Source: Thysanoteuthis rhombus (taxonomy: Eukaryota > Mollusca > Cephalopoda > Oegopsida > Thysanoteuthidae). From it: a stretch of 64,000 bases of DNA. Both the position numbers and the translations under genes were made by a program. Under the pieces are notes generated by a model, which had not been told where the DNA came from, made no database searches, and saw only the letters and a list, made by a program, of their open reading frames with translations. Location of the stretch: contig OY735222.1 in assembly GCA_963457665.1 (NCBI GenBank), positions 39,198,408 to 39,262,407 of the forward strand, read 5' to 3'. Of the stretch, positions 47,380 through 59,778 are shown in pieces (within the stretch, counting starts at the first letter, position 1; the number at the start of each line of letters is the position of its first letter).

Positions 47380-47915
47380 AAGGTCTGCTAAGTCACTCAA
47401 AAGAAATAGTCACGTGACCAACATCTTTTGGTCGCTTGCTATGTAGGGGTAATCAATTAAGAAGATTTTGAAAATGGTGTGATCATTGATCAAGATACTT
47501 CTCTTGCCTTTTGTTAGTGATCACTAAGGAAACAAATGTGAATGCTGCCGGACACAAACCTAAGGACCAATTTAGCCCGAGCTAACATTGCAAATTAGGG
47601 GCCAAGGAATTTTAAAAAAACAAAAATGTTTTTTCTCGAGACAAAACAAGGAGGAAGTGTTTTCAGACTTCTTGCTCCATCGGTGTGGCTTGTACGTATC
47701 ACATATAAATAGCCAGCTAGTTTTGTTTGACTGTTTCGAATTGTGACGAGCGACGAAAAGTCCTTACATTACTATAAAGGTTCTTCTTCTTCCAACATAC
47801 ACTTTTCAGCCTTCAAGCTCTCTTACATACATAGCCGGTCAGCCAGTCAGACCAGCTCAAAAAACTTAAGAAACCAAGTTGATGGTATTGGTAACAGTTT
47901 TACTTGACTGTCATC
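47380..47915 (-). mobile_element. MITE family M copy
   Basis: Starts AGGTCTGCTAAGTCACTCAA with AGTCACGTGACCAACATC, contains GTTAGTGATCACTAAGG, TGAATGCTGCCGGACACAA, ACATTGCAAATTAGG and CTCCATCGGTGTGGCTTGTA; ends near AACAGTTTTACTTGACTGTC. Confidence 0.78.
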
Positions 47916-47987
47916 AATGCCAAACAGCATTTTATCTTATGACCATTGATTTTTAAAGACACTAAGATAGTTTTGGTTTTTGCTTTA

Positions 47988-47992
<5 letters not shown>

Positions 47993-48033
<41 letters not shown>
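47993..48033. repeat. (TA)n microsatellite
   Basis: About 40 bp of TA. Confidence 0.95.
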
Positions 48034-48035
<2 letters not shown>

Positions 48036-48204
48036 CCTCAAATACTATCATACAATTTAGATTTAGACAACGTAAATAGAAAATACAATTAAAGAAATGT
48101 CCACTTCTTAAGTACATAACTGTCACCTCGAAAGAGACGAATAGACTGAGAATAAATGAGATGAGAATTGGGGTTAAAAGCAAGTATTTCACCTTTGCAT
48201 TACC

Positions 48205-48290
48205 AAAAGCTGATTAGCTCAATAGCAAGAGCATCAATACGCTGGAGTGGCTACCCTACCGGTGGCAAATTCGATTTCTGTTCCGGTCCC
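48205..48290 (+). mobile_element. tRNA-like sequence, SINE head or tRNA pseudogene
   Basis: A-box TAGCTCAATAG (from 48215) fits the consensus TRGYNNARNNG, and AATTCGATTTC (48268-48278) is B-box-like 53 bp later. A D-arm GCTC/GAGC can form. No complete cloverleaf is apparent. Confidence 0.5.
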
Positions 48291-48484
48291 ATTTTCTTTA
48301 TTTATCTATTCTATTTAAGTTATCTGAATTGATTGATATACTAACCATGTAATGACTGGAGATCATTTAAAATAAGTTTCTATATAATATAACATACTTA
48401 ATAATTCATTCCGTCAACCAAATCCGTCCATTTCTTGACTATATAACTGTTGCGTTAGAAAAGACAAATGAACGAGATAAGAAT
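48291..48484. other. No gene recognised
   Basis: Unassigned. Confidence 0.5.
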
Positions 48485-48494
48485 ACACACACAT

Positions 48495-48537
<43 letters not shown>

Positions 48538-48560
48538 CATAGTTAATTTTTTACTATATA
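48485..48560. repeat. (AC)n(AT)n microsatellite
   Basis: ACACACAT block followed by TA tracts. Confidence 0.9.
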
Positions 48561-48904
48561 TCTATATATATTGTCAAAAATGACGCACAAACTCTTTATT
48601 TAAACTGTCGTTGATTTTCGAGTTTGCGTTCAAAGCTTTTATTAATGTTGTCAAAGTTTTTGAAAACGTTCCAAAGCTGGTGGCTCTAGATTTGTCTACC
48701 ACCATTGGTCATTATCAAGAACATGTGATAATAGTATTTAAAGAGTAATTTGTATTACTTTTATTACTACAATATATACATATATATATAGTCTACAGAG
48801 GTTTACAGCTTTAATCAGTAAACATTAAAAAGCCTTTCAAAAAAAATTGTGTCACTTCAGTTATTTATTCCCGAACATCTGGTAGTGAATGGGCAAAGAG
48901 ACTG

Positions 48905-49272
48905 GCCCGAAAACTGAGAACCATGCAACGCGCACGTAAAAGAATCACGCTCAACCTCACAAGATCAAAAGACAACACAATATATTTGGGAAAAACAGGA
49001 GTCCGAGACATCAAAGAATCCATTAGAAAACTCAAATGGCAATGAGCTGGTCATGTTGCTAGAATGGCAGACAACTGATGGACATCACAACTCACAACAT
49101 GGATACCAAGAGATCATATGCACAACTGAGGCTAGCAGAGTACTAGATGTAAAGACGAACTGAACAAATTCAGAAAGTAATGGCTCCGCGACGCCCATCA
49201 TAAAGAAGTATGGCGAATCCGGGTGAATGTCTATGCCCAACCACGGACGTTAAAAGATTGATGATGATGATT
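48905..49272 (+). pseudogene. RTE 3' tail, about 370 bp
   Basis: From GAGAACCATGCAACGCGCAC to AAAAGATTGATGATGATGA; broken frames. Confidence 0.8.
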
Positions 49273-49452
49273 GGACAGTGGAAAAAATTAACAGAAACAG
49301 AATCACATCAGCCTTCTGAAAACATGCACGAAACCGGTTAAGGCTTATTAAAAACTATAATACCTCAGAACCATAACTAAAAAGTTTGGCTTTCCTCTTT
49401 TCACACTTTCTTGAATTCATTCAACCCTTATGTTGGAATTTATCTACGTATC

Positions 49453-49456
<4 letters not shown>

Positions 49457-49511
<55 letters not shown>

Positions 49512-49512
49512 T
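49457..49512. repeat. (TA)n microsatellite
   Basis: About 55 bp of TA. Confidence 0.95.
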
Positions 49513-51355
49513 CCTGTGTCTAATAAAATTTGGCAACACATGATAATTTTGTTCTGTGCAGTGAGACGCGCTTATGAAGACAACATTGTGACCCTTATGT
49601 AGAACCCATTTCTTCCCCTAAATTCCATGCATTCAGTTCAGCTAATCAGTAGTGACGGTGTTCACTGATGTAAACAGGATGTTCTTTACATCAGTCACAC
49701 CTTCATTAATTACGCACACACATCGATGCTGCTCTAAACAAAATACGGAAATTGAAATATTCACTACTCATGCGGTGATTCGAAAGCAATTTTCTATGTA
49801 CCACGCAACAAAATTAAACTATTATTACCTAGCATTATCAAGCGGTATTTTGCTGGGATTTCTTAAGGTGGTTATTTACATTGAAGAAAAATATTTGCCC
49901 AGTTTCATTTCTTTTACTGAATTAGTGTTTCTGAACTGTTCGCATTGATGTCATTCTTTCAAGAAATGGTTTTTTGGTAACTTATTACGTAAGATCTGTC
50001 AGCCATAGCAAACATATTATGTCATCCCAGTAGTTCAACCGACTCAGAAAAGTATTTTTCGAAATATATACAAAATTATTTCTTAATTTCGTGACGCAGT
50101 CATAGATTATCGGCGATAGACTCAGGTGTCGCGACATACATATATGTACTAGATCTATTCAATCATATATGCAATTAATACAAAGACTTTTTCTTTTAGA
50201 TTCAATTGGTTAATTGAATTTCTGTAGCTTTTGAAAATGCAGATGTATCAAATGTCAAAAATCTGTTTCCATTGAGTTTTCGTTGCTGAGATATTTTATG
50301 TAGGGAAAAATTATGGAAAAAAACAACATAGGTATCCCCATATTTGGATATTGTTTGTCGGGGCATATCTGATATTGATATGGTTGGACAATTTTCCTTG
50401 TATATATTTTCATTTGTTCACAACATATCATCGTCCAACCTTTGTCGGGTCTAAAAACCATCGAGCCTGCGTTCTGGGAAGTGATTCAATATTACAGGAC
50501 CATGGAACACTCGATGAAGGCAAGGAGAGTACACGGCTGAAATGTTGAGAACAAATAAACAGACGGGAAAATTAACCGACCGTATAATTTACAATGACAG
50601 ATATTTCTGTTTGGATGAAAATTATATTTATATCAGAATATTCTCCATTTCTCTTTTCTAATCGTGTAAAGTGTGTTGAAAAAACGATCCAAGTTTTAAA
50701 TGTGATTCAAATGATTGCCTTTATTATCAGCCTGTGGACTCGTTAATGTAAATACTTACATATTCATGTTTGTATTGTGGATGTGAAGTGATCCAACAGA
50801 ATGTAGATGAAATTCACAATTGGAAAGTGAAGAGAAAAACGCAATAGGTAGGTATACCTCAAATATATCTCAAATTTTCTTGTTATTCCGTGGGGGTAGT
50901 TCGATACATTTCAACGGGGGCTATTATATATTTATATAGTATCTATTTATCCCATTTAAAAATGGAAAATACAGCTTGCTAGCTGAACTATGAGTTAGGA
51001 ACATTAGTAATAATACTATCAATAACAATCAAAGATACCATCTAAGGCACAGCTCTCTTTACAGAGAAGCAAATTGATATTTACAGTCGGTAAAAAGTTG
51101 GCAAATTCAAAAAAAAAAGTTTCTAAGAGGTATCTATCAGAAAGATGAAGTCTGATTTGTTGCTGGCACAAAGACATTCGAGCTAGTTTGGGTCACTTTC
51201 TACTCTTTCACCTCGGACCCCTAATTGTTGATCAATTCTTTCAAAGGGTAGGACAATTGTTCAGCTTACAGTTAGCTGTTTAGAAACTAAGTATTTTTTT
51301 CTTTGGTTTTCTGTGATTTTTTTATAAGAACAATTGTAAACCTCCTGTATAGGTG
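49513..51355. other. No gene recognised
   Basis: A 98-codon frame at 49652-49948 is unassigned. Near 50513, CGATGAAGGCAAGGAGAGTA then GGCTGAAATGTTGAGAAC resembles the CGATGAAG...CCGAAACGTT remnants common in retroelement ends. Confidence 0.45.
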
Positions 51356-51356
51356 T

Positions 51357-51402
<46 letters not shown>

Positions 51403-51460
51403 GTATATGTTTCTCTATGAAATATACATATGTATGTGAATATGTGTTTATACATGCCTC

Positions 51461-51500
<40 letters not shown>

Positions 51501-51670
51501 CGTGCGTGTGATGCGTGACTGGAATGTTTGCATATGATTAAAAAAATGTGTGTACGAGTTTTTGTCACTTAACTTTCTCTTTATCATTACTGTCGCTTCC
51601 CACATCTCTCTCTCTCTCAATCTCTCTCTCTCTCTCTCGCCCCCTCTCTCTCTCTCTCTCTCTCTCTGCA
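51356..51670. repeat. (AC)n, (GT)n and (CT)n microsatellite cluster
   Basis: AC tract 51356-51402, GT tract 51460-51498 (inverted relative to the AC tract), CT tract 51604-51668. Confidence 0.95.
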
Positions 51671-52597
51671 ATGATATATATACAGAGGGATAAAGGGAAA
51701 CCGACCGACTGACACACTGGGAGAGAGAGGGAAGAGAGAGTGAAGTGAGGAGATGCGTAAGACAAAATAGATCCAGTTATTTGGGGTTCGGACTATATGA
51801 TAGCTTTACACTTGATAAAATAGTTCATGGGCGTTTTCCAAAATTTCAAGACTCCCCAGGTTTTACAGCATAAGGGGTTTGCAAAATTCCCAGTTGGTGA
51901 CACTTGATGGACATTTGGGAACCCAGCACGTCCCTTGATGCCAACAGTGCTGAGGGAGAGTTTAATCTACTGTCTGGGGTCATTGAAGAACGGAGGAGAA
52001 CACACTGTCTATGACAAAAAGATCACAACCCATAGTGTGGAGATTGAATTCCAAGACGTTTTCCTGAATTAAGTAATCAGAGTTGCGTGCTTAATTGTTT
52101 GTTTGTTTATTTTGTTTGTGAGTAAGCAAGAGTGTGTGCGTAGTGTGTGGGGGGCGATTTATAGAATCCTCTTTTGTTATCCAATTTTTGTCATATAAAA
52201 TATTACTTAACGTAAATTTAATAAAAATCGTCTATCAAAATATAGATGTTTTCGGGCTGTTTTCCTCGTCTCAGTTCATGCTTTGAACACAAAGTTTTGG
52301 CCGTTGTACCCTCCGACCTTTGTGTCACCCATTCGAAGAAGGCCGTAGGTTACAACAACTGAAGATGAACTGAGATGAGGACAACATTCCAGAAACTTAT
52401 ACGTGATGGTGATCCGCCATTTAAAAAATCTAGGCTGAGAGTAAATCATCTTATTTTCATTTGACAATGTTATTCTCTTATTTCAGCTGATCCTAGATTC
52501 AACTGTTAATTTGACGATGTGGAAAGTGAAAGAATTTGAGAAAAACAAGCGTGATATCTTGAAGATGTTAATAAACATTTTCAAGATATCACAGGCG

Positions 52598-52598
<1 letters not shown>
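51671..52598. other. No gene recognised
   Basis: Unassigned. Confidence 0.5.

Positions 52599-52599
<1 letters not shown>

Positions 52600-52676
<77 letters not shown>
52600..52676. repeat. (TC)n(TA)n compound microsatellite
   Basis: About 35 bp of TC followed by about 40 bp of TA. Confidence 0.95.
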
Positions 52677-52679
<3 letters not shown>

Positions 52680-52784
52680 AATTCATATGTGAGTGTGTAT
52701 GTATGAATATGAGCTGTTCAATTTCGCTCATCTTGTGGCTAGGACCACACATGCCTAAAAACATAGATTCGTAAGTGCGAAAAA

Positions 52785-53110
52785 TTTGATCCAGCTAAGA
52801 TACCACCGCCATCGCCTTATACCAGACAAGCTTAGTAATGAATAGTGTCCACGTCCTGTAGTTTAACTACCCATGTCAGCCATGCTCTGAAAACACTTCG
52901 ATAAAGGGTCGGCAAAACCACCCCACAGCTAATTCGGGCATCCTATCCGTGCCACGTCAATGCGCCATAGAATGCAAACTATTAGATTAAAAGGTAGGGC
53001 GGCCGTGCGCACGCCACACGTCACCTTAAAACTCAATAGCGCTGGCCGAAAGGATTTGCTGCGTTTGCTGAAGGACCTGCATCCGCAAAAAACCCTCCGA
53101 AAATCTTTAT
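52785..53110. other. GC-richer block of unknown nature
   Basis: Near-even base composition with several CG dinucleotides (for example GGCGGCCGTGCGCACGCC), standing out from the AT-rich surroundings. No frame, tRNA or rRNA similarity seen. The last 30 bp match the AAAACCCTCC..CGAAG repeat at 26.25 kb. Confidence 0.4.
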
Positions 53111-53132
53111 TTACGAAGTAAGGCTATCTATC

Positions 53133-53248
<116 letters not shown>

Positions 53249-53454
53249 GGACCTAAAATAAGTCGAGTCACTCGCCTGAAGAAACCTAAACAGGGTATAA
53301 ACATAAACGTTTGTATGGCGAACCCTTTATTTCAACATATCTTAACCTCTATTTTAACACAACTAGATGTTTAATGTTGAATGTATGAAATAAACCCATC
53401 ATACATCGGATATTGCATTATATTACAATATATTATATTGTATTCCTAATTGTA

Positions 53455-53456
<2 letters not shown>

Positions 53457-53487
<31 letters not shown>

Positions 53488-53768
53488 CAAATCAGGCTAG
53501 CAGTATAACATGATATAATAATATATCAAATATATAAAGTCGCTTCTGATATGTAATGGATATGTCTCATAGAGTGCTCGATACATACAACATTTTACTC
53601 TTAAAGATAAGTTGTTTTAGAGTAGAGCTGGAAATAAATAGTAGAATGTGGATTCGCTACACAAACTAGTCCATGTTTCTGCCCTGTTCGGGCCACATTA
53701 GGCATTCATTTGCCTGATGAGACCCGAACAGGGCGGAAACATGAGCTAGTTTGTGCTGCGATTCTACA

Positions 53769-53773
<5 letters not shown>
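53457..53773 (+). mobile_element. Hammerhead-bearing element, copy 2, with inverted duplication
   Basis: After a 28 bp TA tract the left part (53486-53630) matches 25.47-25.62 kb closely. The ribozyme part is present twice, head to head: minus strand at about 53645-53700 and plus strand at about 53714-53770. The plus copy keeps CTGATGA (53714-53720) and GAAA (53736-53739), but its cleavage U is changed and stem I is lost. The minus copy has CTAATGT in place of CTGATGA but keeps stem III (ACATGGA, CTAG, TTTGTGT) and the GTA site. Neither should cleave by itself. Confidence 0.65.

Positions 53774-53828
<55 letters not shown>
53774..53828. repeat. (TA)n microsatellite
   Basis: About 55 bp of TA right after the hammerhead element, as in copy 1. 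Confidence 0.95.
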
Positions 53829-53829
<1 letters not shown>

Positions 53830-53854
53830 ACGACATTCTTCAACTCTAAGGTGT

Positions 53855-54180
53855 TAATGCGAATTACATCCAAGACATTCAGAACATGAAGGAAAATGTC
53901 GCTGCAATAATTGGACTACACAAAGATACAAACAAGTTACAGATAGGAAAAGGAGTACGACCAGGGGGAAACAATATAACCAAAACCTGCAACGAGTCAT
54001 GGAAGCGCCTTTCAGAAAACAGATTGGGAGGGAAATGGATCACTTGATAAAGGACCGCCGGTGAGCCATGGTTATGACCAACTGAGAAATTGAGAAGAAT
54101 CTGGTCCACTTCAAGTGTGTCAGATGTATTCATCAAGGTTTTACACAAGCGAAGAGACTATGGGTCTACACCTGCACCAC
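53855..54180 (+). pseudogene. RTE-like reverse transcriptase fragment
   Basis: Reads NMKENVAAIIGLHKDTNKLQ then IGKGVRPGGN, matching the RT motif region before and at GVRQGD; then shifted fragments. The QGD triad is altered and the frame ends soon after, so it is inactive. It represents the RT part upstream of what the 3' tails contain. Confidence 0.6.
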
Positions 54181-54655
54181 ATGGGAGAAAGATACGTAAC
54201 AGGGGAATGTACACTCGACGTATACAATGAATGAAATAAATACGCAGGAAAAGTGTACGAACTTTTTTTTGGTTATCCAATACATAAAAAAGAACATGAA
54301 AAAAATGTAATTACAAAAGTGGCATTTTTTGACTGGTCCCTGTCTAGCTTGACACTTTGTGTAACAGTTTTTGTTTTGTTTATTCCAGTGATACGATAGA
54401 CAGAGGCGTTTAGTATAACATCAGGAAATGATTTCTCAACTCGATGGAGATCATTTTCTTGATTAACTTCATTAATATTGTTTTTTATTTCTTCCGTTTC
54501 AGTCAAAAAAGCCATTGGAACCTTTTAGGCGTCGTATGTATACAAAATAGATAGTTAGATAGAATACCTAGTGTGAAGGTCACTTACGTCGTAAATAAGT
54601 ATAAGATATTTAACCGATAATCTCAACGGGCGCAAACCTCTCATGTTAAAATCCC
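54181..54655. other. No gene recognised
   Basis: An 80-codon minus frame (54515-54273) is unassigned. Confidence 0.5.
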
Positions 54656-54659
54656 TAAT

Positions 54660-55081
54660 ATCCTAAATATAGTACACCATTCTTTAATATCTCTCCTCAA
54701 AATGGAAATCTATTGACAAGACAGATTTCAAAAGGTAAATCTGCTAAACATTTGGACTTTTTTTCTAATAGAGTAGCATATTTTTGGAATAAGTTCCCAG
54801 TCATGTTAAAAATAGCAATAATGCTCAGAGATTTTAAAATAATTCAGATAAGTTTAGAAATTATGGAAAGAGCATGAAGTTACAAAGACATTTTTGAATC
54901 CGTCTGATGTGATCTCCAAGAGAGTCGGATCTGTGAAACGTGTTTAATTATAGATATAGTTTGTATTCATGTACTTTGAATAAGTTTTTTATGAATCTTG
55001 TATTGGTTTAAAGTTGGTGTGTGAATATTGTGTATAATTGGAGATCCCCGAAACGGCGTGATAAATAGATAGATAAATCAT
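54660..55081 (+). pseudogene. LINE 3' end of a different clade (CR1/Jockey-like C-terminus)
   Basis: Reads LDFFSNRVAYFWNKFPVM, then DFK, which is the FF..RV...WN.LP....A.....FK pattern at the end of many CR1/Jockey-group and related reverse transcriptases. About 270 bp of 3' UTR follows to GGAGATCCCCGAAACGGC and a short GATAAATA repeat tail. Only this terminal part remains. Confidence 0.55.
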
Positions 55082-55670
55082 AAACTTTTACAGGGAGTAA
55101 ATGATACTAAAACCTCCTGTTGAATTGTAAGCACTAAAAAACCCAAATCCAACAGAAAAATACTTCAAAAACAGTCAGCAAAATCCTCTTCTTGAATTGC
55201 AATCATCTGTCTCGTCACGTTCTCTGTAATCTTATCCACAGTCTGTAATTTCCTTTTCAACGGTGAATGTAGTTTTGGGAAGATCCAGAAATCGCTGGGA
55301 GCCACATCTGGACTGTAGGGCAGGCTTGCAGATCTGGGTGACACGATTTTTGCGAAAAAAAAAAAAATATCTCAGGAACTACTCACCTTTATTGCAATCA
55401 GTCACCTGTAGTACCTTGTTTACAGCTTTAGATAAAATTCACAACCGAGGGAAAAACGGCCCAACGTGAGTACGGAAATGGACATCTTAACATTGTGTTT
55501 ATTGTTGTTCCCTTGCAATAGTGAAAGTCAAGATTTAGAACCTACAATTCCCTGATGGAAATATTGCTCGATCGATTTCACGGTATTAGGAAATCTATCC
55601 GAGCTTAACACATCAATAATTAATGAAGAGGAGCCAACCCACATCGTTTGGAATAAAAATATTCATGAAA
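55082..55670. other. No gene recognised
   Basis: Unassigned. Confidence 0.5.
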
Positions 55671-55973
55671 AGGTCTGATTAGTCACTCAACAGAAACTGT
55701 CATGCAACTAATGTTTTTGGCAGCATTTTGGGGATGACGAATTAAAATTGGACAAACGGGTGATCAATAACTAAGTTCCTTCTCAGGTGTTCTGCCGGCC
55801 AGAGCTCACAAGAAGTCCAAATTTTCGAAAAGCAAGCGTGAATTCTGCCAGACACAATTTAAGCAACCATTTCAACAAAAACTTACATTGTAAATTGAAC
55901 CCCTCAATGATACTTACATGAATAGATGGCCAGCCAGATCAATTTGACAGTTTTGGTTGACTGTATCTAACAG
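55671..55973 (-). mobile_element. MITE family M, short copy with both ends
   Basis: Plus-strand start AGGTCTGATTAGTCACTCAA with CAGAAACTGTCATGC, end TTGACAGTTTTGGTTGACTG. It lacks the CTCCATCGGTGTGG segment, so it is an internally deleted form. Confidence 0.8.
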
Positions 55974-57250
55974 TAAATCACTCTGAATGAAAATTTCTAT
56001 TCCGATTATATTATCTTCCTCGTTGATGACATCGTTGGATCACCCACAAGCCTACAAAATCACTGGAGCAATAAGAAGCAAACGTATTTTACTAAATGAT
56101 TAGATAGACTTCCGCTGTCAAAAACATCTATACAAAGATCTTCCTTAAGAGATGGTAATAGACCGGAGATATTGATCTCATAATGGTCAAATTATCATAA
56201 TTTGTAGCTGGGAGATTGCAAAGGGCAGTAAGCTTGCCTCTGAACCACTTCACGTAACATCCGTTTTACCAAGCATGAAATCTTTCCCATTCTTTTCAAC
56301 GGAAAAAAAAGGAAGTGATTCTTTATTTTGCCTGATATACATATATTGAGCTGACATATATGGGATCCCATAGCAGGCGGAACAAGCATTATTCGAAACT
56401 TCTGAGACGGAAAATATGGCTAACTTTCTTTATAAAAAAAGCTTTTAAGGAAGGCTTCAGATACAAGATGCGAAAGAAGAAAATTGTTATTGATATCCTT
56501 GTTTTGAAATATATATTTCCTTTCATCTATAACGATCAATTGAACAATTCGGAACATAACATTGAATTATTTATATAAAAAAATATGTGTAATTATTTGT
56601 AACAATAAATCCCTTACATGAAGAACTTTCAGTCACAGAAGACCATCATTGATTCGGCACCATCGGGATCTGACGAGAGCCGGACCACGGAAGGATTGCT
56701 TCTATAATAACTAATAACAATAACTAACCACCTCTGCCTACCTTTGAGATATAATGTTAAATATTACGAGTTAGACGAACACAACATTCGGTCCTTTCTC
56801 TTCATGGAACTCTCTTACATAATCTTTCCCAATATCAATCACAAGGCATTCAAATATTTCCACTCATATGTTACTTATATTTTCTGCTTTAATCGCTGCA
56901 AATGTTTATTTCTTTTAATTGAATTAGTTGAAATTTGTCTCTTAAAATTCATAGACCTTTTTAGTTAATCCCCGACAAAAAATTACGTCAAATGTTTTTA
57001 AAGTATAACCCTTACCCCAATTAAATTGCACTTTTTCCTTGCCGAAAAAAATCAGAATGCTGTGTCTTTACACACATTCCCCGCCACATTTGCTCATGAA
57101 ATTAAGTGATAAAATGGCATCTGACACAGCTCTAACCTGACCCTACGCCCTACCCTAACCCTAAGATTGTCCCTGGGGCAACTATCCTTGAAAGGCAGGG
57201 CTTGTCTTAAAGGGAATTTGCACTTAAGGAGCAATTCTCTTTGCACCACT
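55974..57250. other. No gene; short telomere-like motif
   Basis: CCCTACCCTAACCCTAA lies at about 57149-57165; two to three CCCTAA units only. The rest is unassigned. Confidence 0.45.
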
Positions 57251-57255
57251 TTCAA

Positions 57256-57605
57256 CAACTGCAGAGCTACACGTCCGTTTGGTAATGCTTCAATTGATTT
57301 TAATCCAGTTCACCCGACTCTAGAAAGACGGACCTAATTGTGTACAAAATGTTTCATTCAGCCTTGCACCTTTGATGTGGTCGCTGAAAGAAACACAAAA
57401 TAAAACAATACTCAAACAGACCATAAAAAAAACTGAACAAAAGACAGCAGTCCTGAGTCTTTTCTGTTTGTCACCTTTGAGAAAGTATAAAAGGAGATGA
57501 TACAATCGAAATGATATAGGCGAGGAAGGAGACTTTTAAACCCGTTGCCGAATGTTGATTATTGACACCTGCCGGTAAAGGTGTCGGCCAGCTTTGTTTC
57601 GATTA
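57256..57605 (+). repeat. Dispersed repeat family F, uninterrupted copy
   Basis: CTGCAGAGCTACACGTCCGT, CCAGTTCACCCGAC, CAGCCTTGCACCTTTGA, GAGTCTTTTCTGTTTGTCAC, CGTTGCCGAATGTTGA and GGTAAAGGTGTCGGCCA define it. The other copy (59.70-61.38 kb) is split by an insertion. Confidence 0.7.
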
Positions 57606-59180
57606 AAAATCAACGAATGATCGGATTTCAATAAGATATTCAATGCTTATTCATCAATGAACCAGGATTAAAATATTGTTTTCTTCTGTTTTTCTTACAA
57701 AGTGTTTTACAGACTTTGAGGTTGTGCAAAAAATACCCGCTGAAGAATTATATTTTCGAAGATTTATTTTCAATTTCATTACAGCAACTGAGCATGAAGC
57801 GAGGTCGCTCTTATCAAATGCATTTGTTCCACAACTGCCCCATATCGTGCCCCTACTTATTAAAGAATCAATTATACGTGTTTTAAAGATTTATTTACAT
57901 TTTAAAAGACGACCCGACCCGGCCCGTTCGTTACGCTTTTTGAAGCGTAATAACTAGGACACTAGTAAAGATAGAAACATGGGATTTTCACCGATCGATA
58001 GGCTTTATTTAATATTTATAACATAAGAGTAGTTATCTATAGTAGTTTGGGAATTATAATGTTTTTTGGAAGTAAGTTTATTTTTCATTTCTTGTTTTCT
58101 CGGATGTAAAATACGATAGCTTGGCACATCACACAGAGAACTTTATTTTACATCCGTATAAGCAAGAATTACCACATTTTTGTGTAATCTGGAATGTGTA
58201 AATATTTTCTGAATGCGTTTTCGCTACATTCATTGTGTGAGAGACGCTGGGCTGCCAGATTAAGCTAAAAGTAGCTGGTTGGGCGACATTTGGAAGGTGT
58301 TGGCTATTTTTTTTTTTTGATAATTAAAATCAGTTTTTGTCATCATTTCATCTTGAAAGTATATAAGAGTTAATTCAAAAAGAAAATGTAGAGGATAACT
58401 TTTCAATTTCGTATTTCAAAGTCAAAATTTGTTTAACAGAACCTTAAAGCAATTCGGTCAAACTACAGTGCAAGTTGAGGCTGACTTCATGTTCCCCTTA
58501 ACAAGAACAAGAACAATCCTCACCTAATTTGGGGGAGTAAACTTTTCACTGTTTGTCAGTCTCATCACGTTTAACCAAACCGATTTATAGAATTGACATT
58601 TTTCTACCGCGATTTGAAATCACGACCACCTGATTGGTAGGCAGTATTCTTACTAACTGGTCATTGCATAAGTTAGTAATCATGCAGAAAGTCAACTTAT
58701 ATTCATAATGCTTTTTGGCTCTCCTCTATTGGTTTGTAATCGCTCCTACGCCTCCCTCAGCCGCACCCTGTTCAAACCTGAAGGTATTGAGCGCGTGTGA
58801 TGTCAGTGAACATAAAATGATCAGAATAGACTATACGGATTCAAATAAACCCCATATATCAGATCAATATCAACACAAAGTAAAAAATTTTGAAGCATCA
58901 AACTTAAGCAAAATAATACTGTAAGTAATTTTATCAATTAATCATAAAAAAACAACAAAAAAACGAATACCTATTGTAACCTAATTAAAATATACCTCAT
59001 TTGAGGCTAATTTTTAAGCAAAATCTGCTTCTCTTTAAAAACATTTCTGCAACAATGCAATTCGTTCTTGACGACTGCAGGGGAGGATCATTATATCATC
59101 AATTTTAGAGAGGATATCTTTACTATTTAAGTTATTAATGCTTTTTAGTTTTTAAACTTGTTTACTTATTGCGAAAGCAA
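57606..59180. other. No gene recognised
   Basis: 58496-58630 resembles 10.69-10.80 kb. A 93-codon frame (57676-57957) and a 69-codon frame (58715-58924) are unassigned. Confidence 0.45.
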
Positions 59181-59181
59181 C

Positions 59182-59540
59182 GTCTGTTCCAAAGGTGCTT
59201 TGTTTGGAAGGGACTTGGCTTTTAGGTGTTTGGAATAGCCATAATAGTTATGTAAATAATCTTCCATCCTTCATACGAAACTGCAGTTTTGAAGTATTTC
59301 GATTACTTCTCTTCAGTGCTGTCAATTCAGATATTTTATATCTGAATTTTGATCTAATGCCAAGTTAGATATTTTACATCTTGATCTAGATCTATCTACA
59401 ATTTAGATGTTTTATTTCTAAATTTAGATTGATTGCCAATTTAGATATTTCATATCTAAATTTAGATTCATAATTTTAGATAAAAGATCCATAATCTGTA
59501 ATTCTTTTTAGTCTATCTTCTTTGGATTTCTCGAGAACTG
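59182..59540 (+). repeat. Dispersed repeat family D, copy 3, with four palindromic units
   Basis: Outer parts match 15.8 kb (GTTCCAAAGGTGCTTTG, CATACGAAACTGCAG, TTTCTCGAGAACTG). Between them, from CAGTGCTGTCAATTCAGAT (about 59316) to about 59485, lie about four units of GCCAATTTAGATATTTTATA, TCTAAATTTAGAT. Confidence 0.65.
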
Positions 59541-59696
59541 CTAATCCCCAAAACTCAACATTGCTCTGCCTTAAGTGCTGGCTAATGTATCCGTCGAATG
59601 TCAACTATGTGCAATGCCATATTGCAATACATACAAGCATGTGCACAGAGATTTACTCAGTTGTGGATTGATGTTACGTAGAAACATTTGAAATAT

Positions 59697-59777
59697 CTGC
59701 AGAGCTACACGCCGGTTTGGTAACGTTCTAATTGATTCGATTCCAGTTCATTCAGCACCAGAAAAATGAAACGAATC
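59697..59777 (+). repeat. Family F, left half of the split copy
   Basis: CTGCAGAGCTACACGCCGGT to ATGAAACGAATC aligns with 57256-57325. Continues at 60977. Confidence 0.7.
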
Positions 59778-59778
59778 A

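Noticed and set aside
57140..57170. Interstitial telomere
   Set aside because: Only two or three imperfect CCCTAA units; expected by chance in 64 kb of biased sequence.
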